A DNA stretch of 64,000 nt, taken from positions 1 through 64,000 of the forward strand of contig CAZWVF010000005.1 in assembly GCA_964637695.1 (NCBI GenBank), given 5' to 3'. The translations under genes were made by a program, and so were the position numbers. Of this stretch, positions 34,789 to 43,471 are shown piece by piece. The notes beneath the pieces are model-generated. The model was not told where the DNA came from, ran no database searches, and saw only the letters and a list, made by a program, of their open reading frames with translations. Numbering within the stretch: the first letter of the stretch is position 1; each line of letters opens with the position of its first letter. Source of the DNA: JAGLTZ01 sp964637695. Its GTDB lineage: Bacteria > Blakebacterota > Blakebacteria > Blakebacterales > Blakebacteraceae.

Positions 34789-35880
34789 TTACCGGATCTT
34801 GAACGTTGTCAGGCTGATAAGTGCCAGCATGATGCCCAGGATCCAGAAGCGGATGACGACTTTCGACTCCGCCCAGCCAAGCAGTTCGAAATGGTGGTGC
34901 AGCGGGGCCATTTTGAAGACCCTTTTCTGCCCCCGCCAGCGGTAGGAAGCCACCTGCAGGAGCACCGAGGCGGCTTCTATCACGAAAACACCTCCCACTA
35001 TGATCAGCAGGAATTCCTTCTTCAGCAGCAGCGCCATACCGGCCAGAGCGCCTCCAAGGGCCATCGAACCGGTATCGCCCATAAAGACCTGGGCCGGGTG
35101 CGCGTTGAACCAGAGAAAGCCCAGGCATGCACCTACAAGTGAGAGTGCGAAGATGGTGAGCTCTCCCGAATCTAGCATGAAAACGATATTCAGGTAATTG
35201 GCCGCTATGGAGTTCCCGGTCACATAGGCCATCAGCATGAAGGCGAACATGGCGATACCGACCAGCCCGATAGCCAGTCCGTCGAGTCCATCAGTGAGAT
35301 TCACCGCGTTGCTGGTGGCTGTAATGACCAGGACGACAACCGGGATATACATAGGACCGAAATCAAGCATTGCATGCTTCACAAAAGGGAGCATGGTTGC
35401 CGTCGCATATTCGGCCGGTCCCGGCGGCCAGATCACCATAATGATCCCCACTATCAGTCCGAGGGTTATCTGACCGAACAGTTTGTAGCGGGCCACAAGT
35501 CCCATGGGAAGACGCTTTACGGTCTTGAGGTAATCGTCAAGGAAACCGACGCCTCCCATCCAGATGGTGCAGAGCAGGATGATCCACGTATAGCTGGTGT
35601 CGAGTTTCTGCCACAGAAGGGTGGATATGACCACGGCCGCGACAATAAGCAGACCTCCCATCGTGGGAGTACCTGCCTTGATCAGATGTGTCACCGGACC
35701 ATCGGGACGTATGTGTTCGCGGAGCTGCCAGCGCGCAAGCTGACGGATGAGCCACGATCCTAAGAGGAAACATATCAGGAGCGCAGTGATGGCGCCGAAA
35801 GCGGACCTGAACGTAATGTAATCGAAGAGGCGCATGAACCCGATCTGATCGCTGAGCGGATAGAGGAGGTGATAGAACAT
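34789..35880 (-). CDS. mraY: Phospho-N-acetylmuramoyl-pentapeptide transferase
   Basis: 363-residue inner-membrane enzyme with about ten helices that transfers phospho-MurNAc-pentapeptide to undecaprenyl phosphate, giving lipid I. Motifs: GTPTMGGLLI in the first cytoplasmic loop, GFLDDYLK (Asp pair), NAVNLTDGLDGLAIG, NAHPAQVFMGDTGSMALGGAL, and the late APLHHHFELLGWAE. The ATG directly follows the murF stop. Normal length. Confidence 0.98.
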   Translation of the reverse strand: MFYHLLYPLSDQIGFMRLFDYITFRSAFGAITALLICFLLGSWLIRQLARWQLREHIRPDGPVTHLIKAGTPTMGGLLIVAAVVISTLLWQKLDTSYTWIILLCTIWMGGVGFLDDYLKTVKRLPMGLVARYKLFGQITLGLIVGIIMVIWPPGPAEYATATMLPFVKHAMLDFGPMYIPVVVLVITATSNAVNLTDGLDGLAIGLVGIAMFAFMLMAYVTGNSIAANYLNIVFMLDSGELTIFALSLVGACLGFLWFNAHPAQVFMGDTGSMALGGALAGMALLLKKEFLLIIVGGVFVIEAASVLLQVASYRWRGQKRVFKMAPLHHHFELLGWAESKVVIRFWILGIMLALISLTTFKIR

Positions 35881-37272
35881 TCAGTTATCCTCCCTGTCGG
35901 TCTCGGGAACCTCATGCCTGGCGCAGATCCGCTCAACCAGTTTATCGAGCCCTACCCTGCGGCTTCCCTTGACCAGCACCAGATCACCCTGCTGAAGTCT
36001 TGGTACCAGCTCCCTCCAGGCTTCATCCACATCGCGGCTGGAGATAGTCATTTCCGACGGCAGACCCGCCTTTACGGCACCCTCGATCACTTCCGATGCG
36101 AAATCCCCAACTGCGACCAGCAGCTCTATACCCGAACCGGCACTCTCCTCCCCCAGCTCCAGGTGGGACCGAACGGCCGTCTCGCCGAGTTCCAGCATGT
36201 CGCCCAGTACGGCGATTCGTCTGTGAGAACTCCCGTTTTCGAAATCACAGAGAAGTTGCAGTGCCGCAGATGCGCTGACGGGATTTGCATTGTAGGAGTC
36301 GTTCACAACCACGATTCCGTCAGCTTCGACGATCTCGGTCCGCCACCTGATTCCCTGGAATGCCTCCAGCCCCTCCTGAACCTGTTCGGGTGTGCAGCCC
36401 ATTGCTTCTCCGACCGCAGCTGCCGCCAGTGCATTCATGACATTGTGGGTACCCGGTACTTCCAGGTGGATGGCGGGACCACCATTTATCCTGAAAACCG
36501 CAAAGACCCCGCGGCGGAAATCGACGATCTCCCCTTTGATCTCGGCTTCACTCTCGAGACCGAACGTAATGATCCGGGCCTCGCTTCTCTCCCGCATCGC
36601 CGCAACTTTCGGATCATCAGCGTTCAGGACGAGGAATCCATGAGGGCCTATTGCCTCAGCCAGTTCGGCCTTCGCTTCGGCAACTCCGTCCAGATCACCC
36701 ATGAATTCCAGGTGCGCAGCACTCACATTGGTGATTACACCTGCCGTCGGTTCAGCCACCGCGCACAGATGTGCGATCTCACCCCGGTGATTCATGCCCA
36801 TCTCAACCACTGCAACCTCATGCGATCGGCGCAGTCGCAGCAGGGTCAACGGAACTCCTATATGGTTGTTGAAGGAACCCTCACTGCGCATCGCTCTGTA
36901 TCTGTTTCGAAGAACAGAAGCGGTCATATCCTTTGTGGTTGTTTTACCGTTACTCCCGGTTATGGCCACAACAGGCAGGCCAAGTCTCTGCCGGTGATAC
37001 CGGGAGAGGGCCTGAAGGGCTTCAACAGTGTCGTCAACCGGAATCAGGGGACGGCCGCGGACCGACCGCCGTTTCTGCTCAGACAGCCAGCCACGGGCTA
37101 CAACAGCCGCCGCTGCACCATTGCCGAGTGCATCGAAAACATGATCGTGCCCGTCGTGGTTCTCACCCCTGATGGCGATGAAGAGATCTCCATCCCGAAC
37201 ATTGCGGCTGTCGATCGTTACACCGGTGAATGCGGTTTCAGCCTGCAGTCCTCTGGGAAATGAACCGTTCAC
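35881..37272 (-). CDS. murF: UDP-N-acetylmuramoyl-tripeptide--D-alanyl-D-alanine ligase
   Basis: 463-residue Mur ligase that adds D-Ala-D-Ala. TIDSRNVRDGDLFIAIRG near the start, ATP loop GSNGKTTT (106-113), GMNHRGEIAHL and NDSYNANPVS are the family motifs. The start is GTG overlapping the murE stop (GTGA). The N-terminus is about 20 residues shorter than in most MurF proteins; the first UDP-binding strand seems abbreviated. No ddl in the cluster, so its D-Ala-D-Ala substrate must come from a ligase encoded elsewhere. Confidence 0.96.
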   Translation of the reverse strand: MNGSFPRGLQAETAFTGVTIDSRNVRDGDLFIAIRGENHDGHDHVFDALGNGAAAAVVARGWLSEQKRRSVRGRPLIPVDDTVEALQALSRYHRQRLGLPVVAITGSNGKTTTKDMTASVLRNRYRAMRSEGSFNNHIGVPLTLLRLRRSHEVAVVEMGMNHRGEIAHLCAVAEPTAGVITNVSAAHLEFMGDLDGVAEAKAELAEAIGPHGFLVLNADDPKVAAMRERSEARIITFGLESEAEIKGEIVDFRRGVFAVFRINGGPAIHLEVPGTHNVMNALAAAAVGEAMGCTPEQVQEGLEAFQGIRWRTEIVEADGIVVVNDSYNANPVSASAALQLLCDFENGSSHRRIAVLGDMLELGETAVRSHLELGEESAGSGIELLVAVGDFASEVIEGAVKAGLPSEMTISSRDVDEAWRELVPRLQQGDLVLVKGSRRVGLDKLVERICARHEVPETDREDN

Positions 37273-38750
37273 CGGGATCCATCACTCTTTAATGAGGCTA
37301 TCGCTTCGGCAATTACCTCACGTTCATCGAAGGGTATCCGATTACTCCCGATGATCTGGTACTGCTCGTGCCCCTTGCCTGTTATCAGAATCAGGTCGCC
37401 TGCCGCCGCCTCTGAGAGGGCAAGTGAAATGGCCACCCTGCGATCCGGTTCGATCGTATATGAGGCCTCTTCGGGGATACCTGTAACGATCTCATCGATG
37501 ATCCGACCGGGGTTTTCAGTACGGGGGTTGTCACTGGTCACAATGACCATATCGGCTCCCAGAGCCGCAATGCGTCCCATAAGGGGGCGCTTGCCCCGAT
37601 CACGGTCTCCGCCGCAGCCGAAAACCACAATCACCCTTCCCCCTGTCATATCTCTGCATGTCTGCAGTGCAACTCTCAATGCATCCGGTTTGTGAGCATA
37701 ATCGAGCACCACCTCCACATCTTCCAGCCCTTCCAGCCGTTCCATCCGACCCTCGATCGCACCCATTTCCGAGAGCGCTCCGGCTGTTTCCGAAACCGGC
37801 AGATCGAGGGTAAAGCCCGCTGCGGCGGCTACGAGCAGGTTCTGTACATTGAATGCTCCCAGCAGAGGGCTTTCCATCCGCGCCCTTTCACCTCCGTAAC
37901 CCAGTTCAAACCGGAGTCCCCAGGGCCCCACTTCGATCTGAGTGGCGGTTATTTCCGCACCTCGAGAGATTCCAGCGGTCACAACCGGTCCGTCAATCTC
38001 TTCGGCGAGTCTGGCTCCGACTGGATCGTCAACATTCATGACTGCCGGTGCACCTTTTTTCCGGTATCGGGTGAACAGGGTTTTCTTGACCGCCAGGTAG
38101 TCATCCATCGTCTCATGGAAATCGAGATGATCACGGCCCAGGTTTGTAAAGGCCGCCAGATCGAATGCGGTGCCTTCAATACGTCCGAGCGCCAGCGCAT
38201 GGCTGCTGACCTCCATAACGGCCGCCGATTCACCAGCGGCGATCATATCGGTCAGATGATATTGAATGTCGAGCGACTCGGGTGTCGTGAAGGGAGCGTC
38301 TTTTTCCTCTTCACCGATCATGTATTTGATCGTGCCTATCAGACCGGCTTTCATCTTCCTCGATCTGAGAAGATGCCTGATCAGATGGGCGGTTGTTGTC
38401 TTTCCGCTCGTACCTGTAATCCCGACCATGAAGAGCCTGTCGGATGGATTGCCAAAGAAGGCCGAAGCGAGCATCCCCATTCCCTGTCGTGTATCGGGTA
38501 CCACGACCTGTGGCAGATCGGCACCGACTGCGTGCTCAACAACCGCCGCGACCGCGCCTGCTCCGAGTGCTTCTTCCAGATGGTTGTGGCCATCGGCTTC
38601 CCTGCCGGCAACGGCGATGAAGAGATCTCCCGGTTCGACCCGTCTGCTGTCGTATGAAAGACCTCCGATCTCCAGATTGCTGTGCTGCTGCCACCGGCGG
38701 GCTCTGCCGGTCAAACCGGCCCTGTTGAGTAACTGACCGAGAGGCATCAT
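37269..38750 (-). CDS. murE: UDP-MurNAc-L-Ala-D-Glu:meso-diaminopimelate ligase
   Basis: 493-residue Mur ligase that adds the third residue. ATP loop GTSGKTTT (113-120). The DNPR motif in VTSDNPRTENP is the specificity mark for meso-diaminopimelate rather than L-Lys, so this organism has a diaminopimelate-type wall. Also present: EVSSHALALGR and DYAHKPDALR. ATG overlaps the ftsI stop by four bases. Length normal. Confidence 0.97.
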   Translation of the reverse strand: MMPLGQLLNRAGLTGRARRWQQHSNLEIGGLSYDSRRVEPGDLFIAVAGREADGHNHLEEALGAGAVAAVVEHAVGADLPQVVVPDTRQGMGMLASAFFGNPSDRLFMVGITGTSGKTTTAHLIRHLLRSRKMKAGLIGTIKYMIGEEEKDAPFTTPESLDIQYHLTDMIAAGESAAVMEVSSHALALGRIEGTAFDLAAFTNLGRDHLDFHETMDDYLAVKKTLFTRYRKKGAPAVMNVDDPVGARLAEEIDGPVVTAGISRGAEITATQIEVGPWGLRFELGYGGERARMESPLLGAFNVQNLLVAAAAGFTLDLPVSETAGALSEMGAIEGRMERLEGLEDVEVVLDYAHKPDALRVALQTCRDMTGGRVIVVFGCGGDRDRGKRPLMGRIAALGADMVIVTSDNPRTENPGRIIDEIVTGIPEEASYTIEPDRRVAISLALSEAAAGDLILITGKGHEQYQIIGSNRIPFDEREVIAEAIASLKSDGSR

Positions 38751-40852
38751 CGCCCCTCTCCGATCACTGAGGCGTGCACCTGAACCGTTGATCCCGAACG
38801 GACCTCACTGCCCGGTCGCGGAGTCTGGCGGCTGATCAATCCGCTCCCTTCCACTGAGAGTATCAGTCCGAGGCTGGAGACCTGCGCCGCGGCCTCTCTG
38901 AGTGTCAGACCACGCAGATCGGGCATGAGAGTGCTGCTGCCCGGGTTGGGTGCGAAGGGTGTATCGAGATTAAGCACGACCACCTGCCCCTCCCGGGCCT
39001 GCTCAAGCGGCTGTGGCTCCTGACTGAGCACTGTTGGACCTTTCCCCACGAACCTGACTCTCAGACCCCGCACGCTCAGTGCCTTTCCTGCCTCGCTTGC
39101 CGGCCACCGTCGCAGGTCTGGTACTATTGGAGCAGGGCGATCCACCACCTGGTACACCGAAGGCTGCAGTCCTTTGAGCGGATATTCAGGATGACTTATC
39201 AACCTCCGGACGGTTCGCGAAAAAATGGGGGCTGCCACCTCGCTGGCGTAATAGCGGTTGGCAGGTTCATCCACTACTACCAGAAGAATGAACTGCGGAT
39301 CATCTGCCGGTATGAAACCGCAGAAACTCGATATGTACGATCCTGCTTCGTAACTGCCATTCACCGCTTTCCGGGCCGTTCCGGTCTTGCCTGCAATATC
39401 CAGACCTGCAACGGAAGCCCGGTCACCCGTTCCGCCTGTAACGGCATCTTTCAGAAATCCCCTCAGCAGTTCGGCGGTCTCTTTATGCATTACCCTCCGG
39501 ACCAGCTCCCGGCCTCCCCAGTCATGCCATCGGCCCCGTTCATCCTGCATCGATTCCACAATGAAGGGAGTGAGCAGGCTTCCGCCGTTGCAGACGGCTG
39601 CATAAGCCGAGGCGATTTGAAGAGCTGTCACGGAGAGCCCGTAACCGATGGAGAGACTTTCGAGGGCGGGTCCCCGCCACTCCGGCAGACGCCTCAGGAG
39701 TCCCGATGCCTCCCCGGGAAGGTCGAGCCCGCTGACCTGTCCGAATCCCAGATCGCGGGCGTACCTGTACATCCTGTTCGGACCCACATGGCGGGCGATC
39801 TTAACCGTGCCCACATTACTGGAGTACTGCAGCACCTCACCCAGGCTCATCCGGCCGTGTGGTCTTGTATCCTTGATCTCCGACCCGACGACCTGTATAA
39901 CCCCATTTCCGCCATCGATTGTATCTGCCAGAGTGTAACCTCCGGCCTCCAATGCAGCAGTGAATGTAACAAGTTTCAACACCGATCCCGGTTCGAACGA
40001 ATCTGTGATCGTACGGTTCCTGCGTGAACCCTCCTCTGCTGCCTCGGCATAATTGGGATCATAGGTCGGCCAGCTGGCCATCGCCAGGACAGCACCTGTG
40101 CGGGGATCGAGTGCCACGGCGAGACCCCCTCTGGCATCCGATTCGGCCACACCAAACGCCAGTTCCTCCTCAAGCACTTCCTGTATAACGGCGTCGAGAG
40201 TGAGGCGAAGGGTCATTCCGTCCACAGGCTCATCCCGCAGAACTTCCATTCCCGGAATGGGGGCGCCGGTCGCATCTATCTGCTGCACAAGCAGGCCCGG
40301 CTGTCCCCTCAATACTTCCTCGTACTGCAGTTCGAGTCCTTCGAGACCCTTGCCGTCGATACCTGTATGACCGATTACGTTGGCGGCAAGCTGTCTTCTC
40401 GGATACACCCTGCGGTACTCCTCAACGACCTCCAGTCCCTGCGGCAGGAGGTGGGAGGGAGGTGGTTGTGAGGCCAGATCCACCTGTCGCGCCGCATAGA
40501 AGAACCTGTCGTGGGCTGATATTTCCGCTTTCCAGTACTCCCGATCCTCACCCAGAAGATCGGTCAGCATAGCTGCCACTACATCAGAATCTTCCACCAG
40601 GCGCGGGTACACTCCAACTGTATGCAGCAGCCGGTCGGCCGCCAGCAGGCGTCCGTACCGGTCGACGATCCTGCCGCGGCTCGGCTGAAGCACCACCTCC
40701 CTGTGATACTGGCGCTCAGCCTTTTCGCTGAAATAACCGCTTCTGAGAAGCTGTATGTCGGTGAGTCGATATACAAGACCGGCCCACCCTGCCAGAAGCA
40801 GGAAGGCCATCAGTTTCAGACGTCCTCGATGCAGGGGGACATCGCCGATCAC
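38747..40852 (-). CDS. ftsI: Class B penicillin-binding protein with two PASTA domains (FtsI-type)
   Basis: 701-residue bitopic transpeptidase that cross-links septal peptidoglycan. One N-terminal helix (residues 13-30), the dimerisation/pedestal domain with RGRIVDRYGRLLAAD, then the transpeptidase domain: active-site S290-V-L-K293, S344-S-N346 and K489-T-G491. Residues about 575-640 and 645-697 are two PASTA domains (IVPDLRR... and LMPDLRG...). PASTA-bearing class B PBPs are common in Gram-positives and in several diderm phyla outside Proteobacteria. PASTA domains can bind wall fragments or tune septal localisation. ATG is one base after the ftsL stop. Confidence 0.95.
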   Translation of the reverse strand: MIGDVPLHRGRLKLMAFLLLAGWAGLVYRLTDIQLLRSGYFSEKAERQYHREVVLQPSRGRIVDRYGRLLAADRLLHTVGVYPRLVEDSDVVAAMLTDLLGEDREYWKAEISAHDRFFYAARQVDLASQPPPSHLLPQGLEVVEEYRRVYPRRQLAANVIGHTGIDGKGLEGLELQYEEVLRGQPGLLVQQIDATGAPIPGMEVLRDEPVDGMTLRLTLDAVIQEVLEEELAFGVAESDARGGLAVALDPRTGAVLAMASWPTYDPNYAEAAEEGSRRNRTITDSFEPGSVLKLVTFTAALEAGGYTLADTIDGGNGVIQVVGSEIKDTRPHGRMSLGEVLQYSSNVGTVKIARHVGPNRMYRYARDLGFGQVSGLDLPGEASGLLRRLPEWRGPALESLSIGYGLSVTALQIASAYAAVCNGGSLLTPFIVESMQDERGRWHDWGGRELVRRVMHKETAELLRGFLKDAVTGGTGDRASVAGLDIAGKTGTARKAVNGSYEAGSYISSFCGFIPADDPQFILLVVVDEPANRYYASEVAAPIFSRTVRRLISHPEYPLKGLQPSVYQVVDRPAPIVPDLRRWPASEAGKALSVRGLRVRFVGKGPTVLSQEPQPLEQAREGQVVVLNLDTPFAPNPGSSTLMPDLRGLTLREAAAQVSSLGLILSVEGSGLISRQTPRPGSEVRSGSTVQVHASVIGEGR

Positions 40853-40853
40853 A

Positions 40854-41315
40854 TCAGGGCCCTCTTGAAGAATCGTGTGCGGCGGCCTCGCGCGCCTGCG
40901 CAGAAGGACTCAATTGATGCTGCAGGCTCCCGGCGGCCATTGCGAGTGCATTTTCTATATAGGTCCAGGGAGATCCACCGCGACGGGTGGCAGCCGTCGG
41001 TACCACCAGCACTTCCGTCTGTGACCGGGGAAAGATCATTCCTAGACGCTGACGGGCGAGCTCCACAACTCTGCCGCCACCACTCTCTTCGGCTATTTCC
41101 AGAGTGAGACGATCCACACTGCGTTGAAGCTCATCGCACGATTTCTGCAGGTCTTCGACACGCTGTGCCAGTTCAAGCGTCCTGTTCATCCCGTTCAAGT
41201 GGGCAAGGCTGAGCAGGAATACAGCGGTGAGAACCAGTCCGAGCCGACCGGTCGAGGCCTTTACCGGATTCGCTCTTCTCCTGCTGCTCACTTTCTTCTT
41301 TCTCTTCCCGCTCAT
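40854..41315 (-). CDS. ftsL: Cell division protein FtsL-like, bitopic
   Basis: 153-residue protein with a strongly basic cytoplasmic N-terminus (SGKRKKKVSSRRR), one membrane helix (about 25-42) and a coiled-coil stretch rich in Glu, Leu and Arg (about 43-85), followed by a beta-like region and a longer low-complexity C-tail than is usual. The sequence itself is not conserved; the call rests on topology and position between rsmH and ftsI. FtsL would form the FtsQLB bridge. The ATG overlap with the rsmH stop (four bases) is normal for this cluster. The longer C-tail is unusual. Confidence 0.85.
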   Translation of the reverse strand: MSGKRKKKVSSRRRANPVKASTGRLGLVLTAVFLLSLAHLNGMNRTLELAQRVEDLQKSCDELQRSVDRLTLEIAEESGGGRVVELARQRLGMIFPRSQTEVLVVPTAATRRGGSPWTYIENALAMAAGSLQHQLSPSAQAREAAAHDSSRGP

Positions 41316-42259
41316 TCCGGATTCCCCCCGGTACTCCCGGTGACTGTACGTTCTACTGCTCTCAGACGGGCGCTTCTGGCCCGAGGATTATCTGCTACCT
41401 CCTCCCGGGAGGCCTTGATCACGCGCCCTGTCAGAATCTTCAAATCGGGCGCCCCGCCACAGACGCAGACTGGAAAATCTGGCGGACATCTGCACTGCGA
41501 TGCCATATGGCGGAAAAACTGCTTCACCCTCCGATCCTCGAGAGAATGGTAGGCGATGACCACCAGCCTCCCTCCCGGTCGAAGTGCATCGAGCGACGCA
41601 TCGAGGCCTGCATCGAGCTGGCCCAATTCGTCATTAACCTCTATCCGGAGCGCCTGAAAGATCTGGCTCAGGATCTTCGTCTGTCGCTGCGGGGGGACCA
41701 GTTCCTCTACAATCCCTCTCAGCTCGGCACTGTTCTGCAAAGGCCTGCTGCGTCTTGCCTCCACTATCGCGCGGGCAAAACGTGCCGCTCCCCGCACCTC
41801 CCCACCCTCCCGGAAAATGCGTACCAGCTCTTCCAGGGAACAGGTGGCCAGAAGCTCGGCGGCGGCAAACCCCGAATGCTGATCCATCCTCATATCCAGA
41901 GGGGCATCGCTGCGGTATGTGAATCCCCTGTCACTATCGTCGAGTTGTTTTGACGAGACACCCAGGTCGAGCAGTATCCCGTCGAGTGGCAGCATCTCCT
42001 CCTGCCCGGCATGATGTATCAGCTCTCCGTAGAGTCCCTTCCTCAGCCTGACTCTCCTGTCCTTCCCGACTCTTTCACCGGCTGCTTCGATCGCCTGTGT
42101 GTCTCTGTCCAGTCCGAGAACCGCGGCAGCCGGTCCCAGTCTTTCAAGCAAATAAGCCAGATGGCCGCCGCCGCCAACGGTGCCATCCAGGTATTTTCCT
42201 CCGATGTCAGTTACCAGCCAGTCGATTGCCGTTTCAGCCAGGACCGGTCTGTGATACAA
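41312..42259 (-). CDS. rsmH: 16S rRNA m4C1402 methyltransferase
   Basis: 315-residue SAM-dependent methyltransferase of the MraW type that methylates N4 of C1402 in 16S rRNA. Start MYHRPVLAETAIDWL, SAM loop LDGTVGGGGHLAYLL, DGILLDLGVSSKQLDD and the late RPGGRLVVIAYHSLEDR are all family hallmarks. It is separated from mraZ by the STAS gene, an unusual insertion. The ATG has no close ribosome-binding site of note; the STAS stop is 36 bases upstream. Confidence 0.97.
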   Translation of the reverse strand: MYHRPVLAETAIDWLVTDIGGKYLDGTVGGGGHLAYLLERLGPAAAVLGLDRDTQAIEAAGERVGKDRRVRLRKGLYGELIHHAGQEEMLPLDGILLDLGVSSKQLDDSDRGFTYRSDAPLDMRMDQHSGFAAAELLATCSLEELVRIFREGGEVRGAARFARAIVEARRSRPLQNSAELRGIVEELVPPQRQTKILSQIFQALRIEVNDELGQLDAGLDASLDALRPGGRLVVIAYHSLEDRRVKQFFRHMASQCRCPPDFPVCVCGGAPDLKILTGRVIKASREEVADNPRARSARLRAVERTVTGSTGGNPE

Positions 42260-42295
42260 ACCTGATCAACCTCTCTTCTGCGGCAGTTTGCCGGG

Positions 42296-42652
42296 TCAGG
42301 CGCCTGCGTGAATGCCAAAGCTTGCGAGGGCATCCCGGGATGATTCGTAGATGTTTATCAGGCGATCGGCTCCAACGAACTGGAAGGCGTCAGCGACCGA
42401 TCCGTGAAGACCGGCTACTTTGACCTCACCGCCTGCTCCACGCATCCTGAACGCCCTCTCGCTCAGCAGTCCAACACCCCGGTAGCTGATATCCCCGACC
42501 TCATCGAAATCGAGGATCAGTCTTCGGACATGATTCTCCTGGTGCTTCTGCAGAAGGTTGTCCAGGTCCACCATCGCCACCGCACTGACTTCGCCCTGCA
42601 GGTGTAGAATCCGTACGCCCCGAATTTCCTGTTCATTGCATGTCATATGCAC
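42296..42652 (-). CDS. STAS-domain protein (anti-anti-sigma-like) within the dcw cluster
   Basis: 118-residue single-domain STAS protein. Strands and helices follow the usual pattern (GVRILHLQGEVS, RRLILDFDEV, GGEVKVAGL, ADRLINIYESSRDAL). In anti-sigma-factor antagonists the conserved loop is D-S-S/A-G with a phospho-Ser; here it reads S56-Y-R-G59, so the phospho-acceptor is replaced by Tyr and regulation by an anti-sigma kinase may differ or be absent. It sits between mraZ and rsmH, 20 bases after mraZ, so it should be co-transcribed under the MraZ box. It may link division-gene expression to a stress or envelope switch; no kinase or sigma factor is encoded nearby. Confidence 0.88.
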   Translation of the reverse strand: MHMTCNEQEIRGVRILHLQGEVSAVAMVDLDNLLQKHQENHVRRLILDFDEVGDISYRGVGLLSERAFRMRGAGGEVKVAGLHGSVADAFQFVGADRLINIYESSRDALASFGIHAGA

Positions 42653-42672
42653 CTGCCTCCATATAGCCGTTG

Positions 42673-43113
42673 TCAGAAAAGGAGACCTTCGGCGAGCTCC
42701 TCGAACTTGTCTTCGATATCACCCGTGTATCGGGCAAAGATGTCCGGGTTCCAGATCTCAACCCGGTCGAGCGCTCCTGTGATCAGTGCTTCCTTTTCAA
42801 GGTAGGCCCACTCGATCAGGTTCTGCGGAATCTTGATCCGCCCCTGTTTGTCGCACGTGGTCTCGGAAGCAAAAGCCGCCAGAACGCGTCTCCACTTTCG
42901 GGTTTCACTATCTGTAATAGGCTGTTCACGCAGGGTTGCCGATTTCCGTTCCCATTCGTCCAGGGGATAGACGAAGAGGCAATGGTCGAAGCCTGAAGTA
43001 ATTACGAAAGTATCCTCAGCTTCAGGATTAACCGCCCGTCGGAACTTGGCCGGAAAGCTCACTCTACCCTTTTCGTCGATAGAGTTAGTATATTGTCCCA
43101 GGAAATCGGACAT
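42673..43113 (-). CDS. mraZ: Transcriptional regulator MraZ
   Basis: 146-residue AbrB-like protein of two MraZ domains (about 5-55 and 78-125). Signatures: FLGQYTNSIDEKGRVSFPAK in the first and TCDKQGRIKIPQ in the second. MraZ binds short TGGGN repeats upstream of its own operon and represses or activates dcw transcription. Matching sites lie about 75-95 bases upstream (see the MraZ box entry). First gene of the cluster. Confidence 0.96.
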   Translation of the reverse strand: MSDFLGQYTNSIDEKGRVSFPAKFRRAVNPEAEDTFVITSGFDHCLFVYPLDEWERKSATLREQPITDSETRKWRRVLAAFASETTCDKQGRIKIPQNLIEWAYLEKEALITGALDRVEIWNPDIFARYTGDIEDKFEELAEGLLF

Positions 43114-43184
43114 AAGCTCCCCGAATCCACGTTGCCGCCGGTGCCGGCCTGTTGGAACCAGCGATTACGGGAAATCTGTTAATT

Positions 43185-43209
43185 ACCCACAATTACCCAT
43201 TTTTCCCCA
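43185..43209 (-). promoter_or_regulatory. MraZ box: three TGGGN units at 10-bp spacing
   Basis: On the minus strand the units TGGGG (43205-43209), TGGGT (43195-43199) and TGGGT (43185-43189) are exactly ten bases apart, separated by five-base spacers. This is the known pattern bound by the MraZ ring. It lies just downstream of a good promoter and upstream of mraZ, so autoregulation of the whole dcw operon is expected. Confidence 0.85.
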
Positions 43210-43219
43210 CATGCGGCAC

Positions 43220-43249
43220 AGATTACCTACCACTGCCGATAAACGTCAA
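43220..43249 (-). promoter_or_regulatory. Putative sigma-70-type promoter of the dcw operon
   Basis: Minus-strand TTGACG (43249-43244) and TAATCT (43225-43220) are separated by 18 bases, close to the TTGACA / TATAAT consensus. Transcription would begin about 43212, just where the MraZ box starts, which fits repression by MraZ. Predicted by eye only. Confidence 0.55.
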
Positions 43250-43471
43250 GAAGAAAGCATTAAATTTTATCTGGGCCTTCTTAAGGGTTTTTAAAGTCTC
43301 AGAGACGTTCAAGGACCACCATAAACGCTTATATGGCCTGTCTCAGAGCTTTTTAACCGATAGCCGGCATTCGAAAGAAGTATAAGAGATGTTTCTAAGT
43401 TTAATTTATCAGGTCGTGTAGCGCCGCGTTTTCGAGTCAGATATAAAGAATTTCCTGCAACTTAATGGTAT
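43250..43471. other. AT-rich non-coding stretch upstream of the dcw promoter
   Basis: Together with the promoter, MraZ box and mraZ leader this is a gene-free 358-base region (43114-43471). Positions 43250-43471 are lower in GC than the neighbours and contain several A/T tracts and a short hairpin GTCT-CAG-AGAC (about 43296-43306). A TATACT hexamer on the minus strand (near 43391) could be another minus-10 but lacks a good minus-35. No gene or repeat seen. Confidence 0.5.
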
